From: Mariprofundaceae bacterium
GTDB taxonomy: Bacteria; Pseudomonadota; Zetaproteobacteria; Mariprofundales; Mariprofundaceae
Reading direction: 5' to 3'
DNA length: 5,525 bases
Assembly (NCBI GenBank): GCA_027075825.1
Contig: JALSZZ010000029.1
Span: forward strand, 1 to 5,525
Positions 1-5,525 of the stretch are shown here, in pieces. A model generated the notes under the pieces. The model worked only from the letters and a program-made list of their open reading frames with translations. It did no database searches and was not told the DNA's origin. Position 1 is the first letter of the stretch. Each line of letters begins with the position of its first letter. The translations under genes and the position numbers were made by a program.

Positions 1-1352
1 TTGCGGTACAGTTGCTGGCGTTTTGTGATACTTGCTGCGGCCCTGGCCTCGTCCAGCCAGCGATCCACATCGGCATTGCGGTAGCGACCACGATTCGCCC
101 CTTTGGGCGGCCACATGGATGAATGCAGAATCCAGCGGTAAATATCCGGATCAGAAATTCCCACCCATGAGAGCGAAAACAGCTGAAAATCACCGCGTTT
201 GATGCGGGCATAGAAGGCTCCCCATTCCAGTGATTCCACTTTTACATCCAGGCCAATCCTGCGCCATTGATCGGCAATGGCCGTGGCCAGTTGCAGGCGC
301 TCGGGGTTGGTGCTGGTGCGATACGTCAGATGCGCCCGCCAGCCATCTGCTTGCCGGGGCAATCCGGCAGCATCAAGCAGGGCTTTGGCCTGTTGCGGAT
401 CATAATCAAAAGCGGCCAGCCTGGCAGATGCCCAGTGCCGGGGGGTCAGTACGGTTTCTGCCAGCACAGGAGCATCGCGCAGCAGGGCGCGTTTCAGGGC
501 AGCGCGATCAAGCGACAGCATCAGCGCCTTTCGCACGCGAAGATCACACAGCAAGGGATCCTGCATATTGATACCGATATAACTGAAAGTGGTTGACGGG
601 GTGGTGGCAATCTCCACGCCCGGCTGCCGCCGCAGAAAATCCAGCATATGCAGCGGGAAATCATTTTGCATGAAATCAATTTCGCCGCGTGCCAGCTTGA
701 GTGCGCGCGTCACCGCATCCTTGACACGAATGAACTGTACATGGGTTGGCCACTGCCCTGTCGCCTGTCGTCGCTCCAGCAGCAGACGCTGGCCCTGCCA
801 GGATTTGGCGATAAAAGGGCCGCAGCCAGTGATGATGCCGGTGTGCTGTGGCATGGCAGCCAGTCGGCGTGGCAGAATACCCACATTCAAACGTGTTAAT
901 AATGAACTGTCCGGGCTGGATAATTGCAGGCGAAGATGCCGCGCATCAATGGCTTCGATGCGTTCCACCACAGCAAAACCGGCGCGCAGCGGACTGCCAC
1001 GCGCCGGATCGAGAATGCTGTTCAGCGTCGCTGCCACATCGGCAGCTTCCAGCCGCTGGCCATCGTGAAAAAACACATCATCGCGCAGCGTGAACACCCA
1101 TTCCCGTGGCGAGACCTGTTGCCAGCTTGCGGCAACATCCGGCCGGGGCAGAAAATCCTCTCCCTGCTTCACCAGACCGCGATGAATCAGCGCCTGAATT
1201 TTTTGCGAGGCGGCATCCGTCGCATAACGGGGATCAAGGCTGATGGGCATTTGCGCCAGGCCCACGCGCAACCAGCCGGGAGCCACGGCCTGCTGCGTGC
1301 AACTGCCAGACAGCAACAGCAACAGCACATACAGGCTGCATCGCCCGATCAT
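1..1352 (-). CDS. ABC transporter family 5 (peptide/nickel/opine type) solute-binding protein, C-terminus outside window
   Basis: This would be the extracytoplasmic receptor of an ABC importer for peptides or similar solutes; the ligand cannot be told from sequence. The frame is open for 450 codons to the window edge; family members are usually about 500-540 residues, so the last part is missing. Residues 1-17 form a short signal peptide (one Arg, then a run of five Leu at 10-14) ending at Cys18, a likely lipidation site, although the -3 residue is Ser rather than the usual Leu. Family hallmarks are FHDG at 95-98 followed by an ADV..TL segment near 104-110, a G-C-G-P-F element at 176-180 where GTGPF is usual, and a Y-x-G-I-N segment at 258-262 followed by a D-L-R-V-R-K-A-L stretch at 270-277. 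The ATG at 1352 overlaps the methyltransferase stop (ATGA) and has no clear Shine-Dalgarno sequence, so translation is probably coupled. No permease or ATPase genes are visible; they could lie beyond the left edge. Confidence 0.92.
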   Translation of the reverse strand, partial: MIGRCSLYVLLLLLSGSCTQQAVAPGWLRVGLAQMPISLDPRYATDAASQKIQALIHRGLVKQGEDFLPRPDVAASWQQVSPREWVFTLRDDVFFHDGQRLEAADVAATLNSILDPARGSPLRAGFAVVERIEAIDARHLRLQLSSPDSSLLTRLNVGILPRRLAAMPQHTGIITGCGPFIAKSWQGQRLLLERRQATGQWPTHVQFIRVKDAVTRALKLARGEIDFMQNDFPLHMLDFLRRQPGVEIATTPSTTFSYIGINMQDPLLCDLRVRKALMLSLDRAALKRALLRDAPVLAETVLTPRHWASARLAAFDYDPQQAKALLDAAGLPRQADGWRAHLTYRTSTNPERLQLATAIADQWRRIGLDVKVESLEWGAFYARIKRGDFQLFSLSWVGISDPDIYRWILHSSMWPPKGANRGRYRNADVDRWLDEARAAASITKRQQLYR

Positions 1353-2593
1353 GCCTGTTGCCAATACGTCATACACTCCACATGGCCGGAAAAAGGAAAC
1401 AGATCCAGTGCCCGCGCTGCCTGCAGGCGATAGCCTTGTGCCGCCACCAGTCCGGCATCACGGGTGGCAGATGCCGGATCACAATGCACCATCACGATGC
1501 TGCGCGGCAACAAACGATGCAGTTGTCGGCATACAGCTTTCGCCCCCTTGCGTGGTGGATCGAGGATCAGGCAATCGGCTCCTGTCATGCTTTCCGTCGG
1601 CTGAAAACGCCCCAGTAAATCAAGCTGATGATAATGCGCTGACAAGCCGTGCCACTTCGCTGTTGCGTTGGCCGCGCGCACGCTGGCAGGATGGACCTCA
1701 AAGCCCTCAACCCGTCGCCCTTCAGCGGCCAGTGGCAGCGAAAGATTGCCAATACCGGCAAATAAATCGACAACATAAGCAGAAGCTGGCAACCACGCCT
1801 GCAGCTGTTGAATCATCTGCCGGTTGCCTTCGGCATTGCCCTGCACAAAATCATCCGGGCCGACCTGCAACAGCAATTCACCGCCAGCGAAGGGCAAAGT
1901 ATCGTGAAATTGTCGCACAGGACGATGAAGCGGACGACTCACCGCCGCATGATGCCACCACCACTGAATAGCTGTTGTTGCCACCGACAAGGGAAGATCG
2001 CCGGGTGCTGGCAATCGCGATGGCTTGTTGTCATATTCGAGCACCGCATGTATGCCGTCACTCAATAGCACAGCAGAACAGGCGCTGGCATCCCGGCATG
2101 CCGCCGCAGGCCAGCGCGCCAACAGGTCATTCAGCGCCTGCTCCAGCGCCATGCAATGCGCATGCGTCACCAACTGATGCGATTGCGGCGCATAAAAGCC
2201 CGGCCTGCCCTGTGCATCCAGATGCCAGCGGACACGTCGTCGCCGCGAGGCGGGAACACCAGCGGCATGCCATTGAACATCGCCATGCCATACCGACTGC
2301 AAGGCACGTCTGACCCAGTCCGACTTGATGGCAGCCTGCGCTTGTGGCCGCACATGCTGAAAAACGCAGCCGCCGCATTGCCCGGCCAGCGTGCAGGGCG
2401 CTTCACAGCGACTGGCTGAAGGCTGCAATACATCGACCAGTTGCGCCCGCCGCACGCCATGACGCAGGCCGTCAGGACGGTAACTGACCTGTTCGCCTGC
2501 GATCACATCACCCAGCAGCACCTCACCCTGAGCATCACGAATACGCCCGGCGCCGCCGGGCAGGATTTGTTCCACAATCCCCTGTGTCGTCAT
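1349..2593 (-). CDS. RlmD/RumA-type 23S rRNA (uracil-5)-methyltransferase, TRAM plus iron-sulfur class
   Basis: The enzyme transfers a methyl group from S-adenosylmethionine to C5 of a uridine in RNA. The 414 residues begin with a TRAM-like RNA-binding segment (about 3-58). A four-cysteine iron-sulfur site follows: Cys67, Cys73, Cys76 and Cys147, with spacing very close to E. coli RlmD as I remember it. The methyltransferase domain has F-V-Q-G-N at 249-253, SAM motif I D-L-F-A-G-I-G-N at 276-283, and D-P-P-R-K-G-A at 345-351. The probable nucleophile is Cys371 in an H-C-D-P context where S-C-N-P is common, and Glu406 in H-V-E is the probable catalytic base, 35 residues later. TRAM plus the cluster excludes TrmA (no cluster) and RlmC (no TRAM), but the target base (U1939-like or other) cannot be proved, so no symbol is given. 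The start shares ATGA with the aroK stop and lacks a good Shine-Dalgarno sequence; its own stop overlaps the next gene in the same way. Confidence 0.92.
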   Translation of the reverse strand: MTTQGIVEQILPGGAGRIRDAQGEVLLGDVIAGEQVSYRPDGLRHGVRRAQLVDVLQPSASRCEAPCTLAGQCGGCVFQHVRPQAQAAIKSDWVRRALQSVWHGDVQWHAAGVPASRRRRVRWHLDAQGRPGFYAPQSHQLVTHAHCMALEQALNDLLARWPAAACRDASACSAVLLSDGIHAVLEYDNKPSRLPAPGDLPLSVATTAIQWWWHHAAVSRPLHRPVRQFHDTLPFAGGELLLQVGPDDFVQGNAEGNRQMIQQLQAWLPASAYVVDLFAGIGNLSLPLAAEGRRVEGFEVHPASVRAANATAKWHGLSAHYHQLDLLGRFQPTESMTGADCLILDPPRKGAKAVCRQLHRLLPRSIVMVHCDPASATRDAGLVAAQGYRLQAARALDLFPFSGHVECMTYWQQA

Positions 2594-3102
2594 TGACGCA
2601 AAAAATCATCCATGCGCGCCACTGCCTCATCCACCGTGCAATCATCCGTGACAAGGCGAAGATCAGCGCACTGCTGGTACCAGGGACGGCGTTGCCGATC
2701 CAACTCGCGCATACGCGCCATCGCATCGTCACCCTGCAGAACAGGTCGGTTGCTATCCCCGGCAACGCGCTTAGCCAGTACTTCCGGCGATGCATCCAGC
2801 CAGATCACCGTACACTGGCCAAGTTGCCGACGGTTATCCTCACGCATGATCACGCCGCCGCCGGTGGCCAGCACGCCACCCTGTGGCGAGGCAATACACT
2901 GCTCCAGGCAGGCGCTTTCCAGCGTTCGGAAGGCATCTTCGCCATCTTCAGCAAAAATACGCGGAATCGCCTTGCCTGCCTGTTGAACAATACAGGTATC
3001 AAGATCAACAAACGGCAACCCCAGATGTCGGGCCAGCGCCTGCCCCAGCGTGCTCTTGCCAGCGCCCATCAGACCGATCAGCGCAATCACCGGTTGTGTC
3101 AT
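2590..3102 (-). CDS. aroK: Shikimate kinase
   Basis: This cytoplasmic enzyme phosphorylates shikimate at the 3-hydroxyl with ATP, the fifth step of the chorismate pathway to aromatic amino acids. The 170-residue product has the usual length of the family. Visible motifs are the Walker A loop G-L-M-G-A-G-K-S-T at 10-18, the D-L-D pair at 33-35 (Asp35 binding shikimate), the I-F-x-x-x-G-E-x-x-F-R segment at 49-59 with Arg59 contacting shikimate, G-G-G at 81-83, and the N-R-P-V-L lid at 118-122 carrying Arg119. Arg139 precedes P-W-Y, matching the conserved late arginine. All expected substrate and nucleotide residues are present, so it should be active. The ATG at 3102 follows GGAG by 5 bases and overlaps the upstream TerB-like stop as ATGA. 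AroK is often followed by aroB, but here the next gene is an RNA methyltransferase. AroK and AroL cannot be separated with certainty; AroK is the default for a single-copy gene. Confidence 0.96.
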   Translation of the reverse strand: MTQPVIALIGLMGAGKSTLGQALARHLGLPFVDLDTCIVQQAGKAIPRIFAEDGEDAFRTLESACLEQCIASPQGGVLATGGGVIMREDNRRQLGQCTVIWLDASPEVLAKRVAGDSNRPVLQGDDAMARMRELDRQRRPWYQQCADLRLVTDDCTVDEAVARMDDFLRQ

Positions 3103-3527
3103 GGAAACTCCAGAAACCGCTCAATCTTGTCGCACACATGATCGATGGGTTCCTTGTTCACCAGGGACTCAACAATGCGTTCGTTCAGCTCTTCTGCCAC
3201 ACTCCGGTCAAAGCCAAAGGCTTTGGCTACCGAATAAAAAATAGCGCCTTCCCGTTCATCGGTTTCGCCATCAGCCAGCATCATGGCGGCAATCTCCACC
3301 AGTTGCTGCACCTTTTCCCGCGTTTTTCGCGGTACGACAAAACGCGTCGCATCCGGTGCATTCATGATTTTTTGCAGTTCTTCCTCAGACAATTCGACGC
3401 GCTGACAAACCGCTTTGAGGCAAGCCATTTCAGATTCTGTCACTTTGCCATCAGCTTTCATCACCGCAACAATATTTTTCACTGCGGATTTTTTTTCTCT
3501 CGACGACGGCCATTCAAACCATGCCAT
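3099..3527 (-). CDS. TerB-like (tellurite-resistance TerB family) small protein
   Basis: The 142-residue product is mostly predicted helix and resembles the stand-alone TerB fold. It has two similar segments, each an A-D-G turn followed by acidic residues and a helix: A-D-G-K-V-T-E-S-E at 25-33 and A-D-G-E-T-D-E-R-E at 85-93, each roughly 15-20 residues before a hydrophobic helix. TerB-family proteins are linked to tellurite and stress phenotypes and their acidic sites have been proposed to bind metal, but the biochemical role is not settled, and none is claimed here. There is no signal peptide or membrane segment, so it is probably cytoplasmic. The start at 3527 (M-A-W-F) was chosen because AGGAG lies 8 bases upstream; the in-frame ATG at 3533 would leave only 2 bases, and a still earlier ATG at 3572 has no such site. 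It is the first gene of the minus-strand operon and its stop overlaps the aroK start. A run of eight A residues falls at codons 11-13. Confidence 0.82.
   Translation of the reverse strand: MAWFEWPSSREKKSAVKNIVAVMKADGKVTESEMACLKAVCQRVELSEEELQKIMNAPDATRFVVPRKTREKVQQLVEIAAMMLADGETDEREGAIFYSVAKAFGFDRSVAEELNERIVESLVNKEPIDHVCDKIERFLEFP
3108..3111 (-). promoter_or_regulatory. Shine-Dalgarno GGAG of aroK
   Basis: GGAG on the minus strand lies 5 bases before the aroK ATG and inside the end of the TerB-like gene. It is the only one of the three overlapping junctions with a clear ribosome-binding site; the two downstream starts (2593 and 1352) lack one and probably depend on ribosomes arriving from the gene before. 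Confidence 0.65.
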
Positions 3528-3535
3528 ACGCATTA

Positions 3536-3540
3536 CTCCT
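3536..3540 (-). promoter_or_regulatory. Shine-Dalgarno AGGAG that fixes the TerB-like start
   Basis: Read on the minus strand this is AGGAG. It stands 8 bases before the ATG at 3527 but only 2 before the ATG at 3533, so it supports the shorter protein beginning M-A-W-F. Confidence 0.75.
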
Positions 3541-3545
3541 GTGGA

Positions 3546-3571
3546 TGTCAGCCCCTGTAGCGAAGCTGACA
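3546..3571 (-). repeat. Inverted repeat TGTCAGC-N12-GCTGACA in the divergent intergenic region
   Basis: Perfect 7-base arms at 3546-3552 and 3565-3571 flank 12 bases. On the minus strand it would form a hairpin in the 5' leader, ending 5 bases before the AGGAG of the TerB-like gene. As DNA it could be an operator, and its right arm overlaps the candidate maeB -35. The spacing of the arm centres is 19 bases, close to two helical turns. Confidence 0.4.
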
Positions 3572-3595
3572 AAGCGATAGTCTATCCGGTTTTAT
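3566..3595 (+). promoter_or_regulatory. Possible sigma-70 promoter for maeB
   Basis: CTGACA at 3566-3571 (5 of 6 to the -35 consensus) and TTTTAT at 3590-3595 (4 of 6 to the -10) are 18 bases apart. Transcription would start near 3602 and leave a leader of about 75 bases that contains the whole 3621-3669 inverted repeat. An alternative -35-like TTGACG at 3633-3638 has only a poor -10 match and would leave almost no leader. Confidence 0.25.
3576..3586. repeat. Palindrome GATAG-N-CTATC
   Basis: An 11-base palindrome with perfect 5-base arms overlaps the candidate minus-strand -10 and sits between the candidate maeB -35 and -10. It is operator-like in form, but no regulator is identified. Confidence 0.3.
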
Positions 3596-3607
3596 TCATT
3601 TGGGGAA
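3579..3607 (-). promoter_or_regulatory. Possible promoter of the TerB-aroK-methyltransferase operon
   Basis: On the minus strand TAGACT (3584-3579, 4 of 6 to the -10 consensus) has TTCCCC (3607-3602) 17 bases upstream, a poor -35. The -10 lies within a palindrome, GATAG-N-CTATC. This is the best-placed candidate I could find for the minus-strand genes, but it is weak. Confidence 0.2.
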
Positions 3608-3610
3608 TAA
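3592..3610. repeat. Short A/T-rich inverted repeat TTATTC-N7-GAATAA
   Basis: Perfect 6-base arms at 3592-3597 and 3605-3610 lie between the two candidate promoters. It has no T-tract after it on either strand, so it does not look like a terminator. It may be chance in A/T-rich promoter DNA. Confidence 0.2.
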
Positions 3611-3620
3611 GCGCCGCTTT

Positions 3621-3669
3621 TCCGATGGCTTTTTGACGATAGAGTTGCAGCAGTTTCAGCACCATCGGA
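3621..3669 (+). promoter_or_regulatory. Inverted repeat in maeB leader that could mask the ribosome-binding site
   Basis: TCCGATGG at 3621-3628 is perfectly complementary to CCATCGGA at 3662-3669, with 33 bases between. Three G-U pairs could extend the outer end (3618-3620 with 3670-3672), and CT at 3629-3630 could pair with AG across a 2-base bulge at the inner end. In the maeB transcript this stem would cover the Shine-Dalgarno sequence. Whether the leader includes the left arm depends on where transcription starts, which is not known. An 8-base match of this kind can also arise by chance in a region this size. Confidence 0.35.
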
Positions 3670-3671
3670 GG
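3667..3671 (+). promoter_or_regulatory. Strong Shine-Dalgarno GGAGG of maeB
   Basis: GGAGG followed by 5 bases and ATG at 3677 marks the maeB start. Its first three bases are also the end of the right arm of an inverted repeat (3662-3669), so the site could be partly hidden in a folded leader. Confidence 0.85.
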
Positions 3672-3676
3672 GAAAC

Positions 3677-5525
3677 ATGAGCAATATGGATCAGGATGCG
3701 TTTGATTATCACAGCAAGCCGGTGCCGGGCAAGATTTCTGTTCGTGCCAGCAAACCCTGTATCACCCAGCGCGATCTGTCGCTGGCCTACACCCCCGGTG
3801 TTGCAGCGCCCTGCCTGGCCATTGCCGACGATCCATCCAAAGCTGATGACTACACCTCACGAGCCAATCTGGTCGGCGTGATCAGCAATGGCACAGCCGT
3901 GCTTGGCCTTGGTGATATCGGACCACTGGCGGGCAAACCGGTGATGGAAGGCAAGGGCGTGTTGTTCAAACGCTTTGCGGATATTGATGTTTTCGATATT
4001 GAACTGGATGAGAAAGACCCCATGGCCATGGTCGAAACCATTGCCCGCATGGAGCCAACCTTTGGCGGCATCAACCTGGAAGACATCAAAGCCCCTGAAT
4101 GCTTTATCGTCGAGGAAGAACTGAAAAAACGGGTTAATATCCCCGTGCTGCACGACGATCAGCATGGCACAGCGGTGATTCTGGCTGCTGCTTTTCTCAA
4201 TGCCCTGTATTTACAGAAAAAAGACATTGACAAGGTGAAAGTGGTCTGCCTGGGAGCAGGCGCTGCCGGTTTTGCCTGTATGAAACTGATTGAGCAACTC
4301 GGCGTGCCGCGTGAGCATATTCTGTTTCTTGACCGCAAGGGCGTGATTCACCATCAGCGCGAAGAAGAACTGCCGCCGCACAAGGCGTATTTTGCCACCA
4401 GCCGCAGTGAACGGACGCTGGCAGAAGCCATGCAGGGCGCGGATGTTTTTATTGGTCTCTCACAGGGGAATATGGTATCGCAAGATATGTTGCGCAGTAT
4501 GGCCGAGTGCCCCATTGTGTTTGCCATGGCCAACCCGACCCCGGAAATCGCTTACGACCTGGCGATGAAAACACGCAAGGATCTGATCATGGCCACAGGC
4601 CGTTCGGATCATCCGAATCAGGTCAATAATGTGCTGGGCTTTCCTTTTCTTTTCCGGGGCGCGCTGGATGTGTGCGCCACCTGCTTTAATGAAGAAATGA
4701 AAATCGCCGCCGTCCATGCCCTGGCTGAACTGGCACGCGAGGATGTCCCCGCTTCGGTGCTTGATGCCTATGGCGAAAAAGATCTTCGTTTCGGCCCCTT
4801 GTATATTCTGCCCAAGCCCTTTGACCCGCGCCTGATCCAGGTGGTGCCACTGGCTGTCGCCAAAGCTGCCACGGCCACCGGTGTCGCCCGCAAACCCTTG
4901 CAGGATGCTGATCAATATGCAGAGGCCCTGCTCTCCCGCATCAGCCCTTCACGCTATTTCATGCGTCAGGTGATTGAACAGGCGCGCCATCACCCCCTGC
5001 GTCTGGTACTGCCTGAAGGCGAAGACCCCGAAGTCATTCGCGCTGCGGCGCTGATGCGTGAAGAGGGCATTGCCCTGCCAACCCTGATTGGTCAGGGCAG
5101 CCTGATTGCCGCACAGGCCCGGTCACTGGGGATTTCCATGGATGGCATTCAGGTGCTGGATCCCCGGCAGGAGCGCAGCAAACTGGAAAGCTTCGCTGAT
5201 GCCTGGTATTTTGATCGCAAACGACAGGGGGTGTTGCGCCGTGGCGCCATCCATACCCTGCGCCATGATGCCAATGTGCTCGGTGCCGTAATGGTACGTC
5301 AGGGCTTTGCCGATGGCATGATTACGGGTCGCAGTGGCCATTATAACGATGCGCTTGGCCCGATCCTCAAGGTGCTCGGCCATAGTCAGCACGGGGAGCG
5401 CTACCACGTTTATGGCATGTATGTGATGATGATGGAAGATCAGGCGTATTTCTTCGCTGATTGCACTGTCAATGTGGACATGAGTCCGGAAGAACTGGCC
5501 GAACTGGCGGTGCTGGCGGCCAGTA
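3677..5525 (+). CDS. maeB: NADP-dependent malic enzyme, MaeB hybrid type, C-terminus outside window
   Basis: The enzyme oxidatively decarboxylates malate to pyruvate and CO2 in the cytoplasm, supplying NADPH and pyruvate. 616 codons are visible; MaeB proteins are about 750-770 residues, so roughly 140 residues lie beyond the right edge. The malic enzyme domain spans about 10-425: Tyr38 in Y-T-P-G-V (general acid), Lys93 in E-G-K-G-V (general base), metal ligands Glu135 and Asp136 in N-L-E-D-I, Asp160/Asp161 in H-D-D-Q-H-G-T, the dinucleotide loop G-A-G-A-A-G at 193-198, and Asn287 in A-N-P-T-P-E. From about 428 a phosphotransacetylase-like domain follows; in characterised MaeB proteins it is a regulatory acetyl-CoA-responsive module rather than an active transferase. 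NADP preference is assumed from the hybrid architecture, not read from the sequence. The ATG at 3677 has GGAGG 5 bases upstream. The gene is transcribed divergently from the TerB-aroK operon. Confidence 0.97.
   Translation, partial: MSNMDQDAFDYHSKPVPGKISVRASKPCITQRDLSLAYTPGVAAPCLAIADDPSKADDYTSRANLVGVISNGTAVLGLGDIGPLAGKPVMEGKGVLFKRFADIDVFDIELDEKDPMAMVETIARMEPTFGGINLEDIKAPECFIVEEELKKRVNIPVLHDDQHGTAVILAAAFLNALYLQKKDIDKVKVVCLGAGAAGFACMKLIEQLGVPREHILFLDRKGVIHHQREEELPPHKAYFATSRSERTLAEAMQGADVFIGLSQGNMVSQDMLRSMAECPIVFAMANPTPEIAYDLAMKTRKDLIMATGRSDHPNQVNNVLGFPFLFRGALDVCATCFNEEMKIAAVHALAELAREDVPASVLDAYGEKDLRFGPLYILPKPFDPRLIQVVPLAVAKAATATGVARKPLQDADQYAEALLSRISPSRYFMRQVIEQARHHPLRLVLPEGEDPEVIRAAALMREEGIALPTLIGQGSLIAAQARSLGISMDGIQVLDPRQERSKLESFADAWYFDRKRQGVLRRGAIHTLRHDANVLGAVMVRQGFADGMITGRSGHYNDALGPILKVLGHSQHGERYHVYGMYVMMMEDQAYFFADCTVNVDMSPEELAELAVLAAS

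Noticed and set aside
1302..1328. CAGCAA-type simple repeat
   Set aside because: On the minus strand it is the CTG/TTG codon run for the leucine core of the signal peptide, so it is explained by coding.
230..1433. Several plus-strand open frames of 81-169 codons
   Set aside because: They lie opposite the solute-binding protein, which has clear family motifs along the whole frame. Their translations are rich in Arg, Cys and Gln, lack recognisable domains, and look like antisense shadows.
1243..1971. Plus-strand open frame of 242 codons
   Set aside because: It is antisense to the RNA methyltransferase and the start of the solute-binding protein. The composition is low in hydrophobic core residues, no domain is recognisable, and there is no convincing ribosome-binding site.
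2584..3560. Plus-strand open frames of 185 and 225 codons
   Set aside because: They are antisense to aroK and the TerB-like gene, both of which have strong motifs and good starts.
3533..3572. Longer TerB-like protein starting at 3572 or 3533
   Set aside because: The AGGAG at 3536-3540 is best spaced for the ATG at 3527, and the extra N-terminal residues would be encoded by the leader that holds the inverted repeat.
3592..3610. Rho-independent terminator between the divergent units
   Set aside because: The stem is short and A/T-rich and no T-tract follows it; both neighbouring genes start rather than end here.
3857..4165. Minus-strand open frames of 79 and 102 codons inside maeB, and a 151-codon one at 4460-4915
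   Set aside because: They mirror the conserved malic enzyme coding frame and have no family features of their own.

Overview
The window looks like chromosomal DNA from a member of the Proteobacteria (Pseudomonadota); the class cannot be settled by eye. The clues are a long MaeB-type hybrid malic enzyme, an AroK-type shikimate kinase, a TRAM plus iron-sulfur uracil-5 RNA methyltransferase, a moderately high G+C content (judged by eye), and tightly packed genes. I see no mobile element, CRISPR array, rRNA or tRNA gene.

Layout. Positions 1-3527 hold four genes on the minus strand. In transcription order they are a small TerB-like protein (3527-3099), shikimate kinase aroK (3102-2590), an RlmD/RumA-type 23S rRNA m5U methyltransferase (2593-1349), and a family 5 (peptide/nickel type) ABC-transporter solute-binding lipoprotein whose C-terminus runs off the left edge (1352 to beyond 1). 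All three junctions are the same 4-base ATGA overlap, where the next start shares bases with the preceding stop. This strongly suggests one transcript with coupled translation. From 3677 to the right edge, the plus strand carries maeB, cut within its C-terminal phosphotransacetylase-like domain (616 codons visible).

The 149 bases at 3528-3676 separate the two divergent units and must hold both promoters. This short stretch contains several inverted repeats. One of them (3621-3628 with 3662-3669) would pair with part of the maeB Shine-Dalgarno sequence. Promoter calls here are weak and rest on approximate -35/-10 matches.

Function. The minus-strand operon mixes unrelated housekeeping roles: aromatic amino acid biosynthesis, rRNA modification, solute uptake and a TerB-like protein of unknown role. 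It lacks the common aroK-aroB pairing at the position directly after aroK. MaeB converts malate to pyruvate with NADP+ and has no obvious functional link to its divergent neighbours. I did not find a convincing undescribed system. The most interesting points are the uniformly coupled, functionally mixed operon and the inverted-repeat-rich divergent regulatory region.
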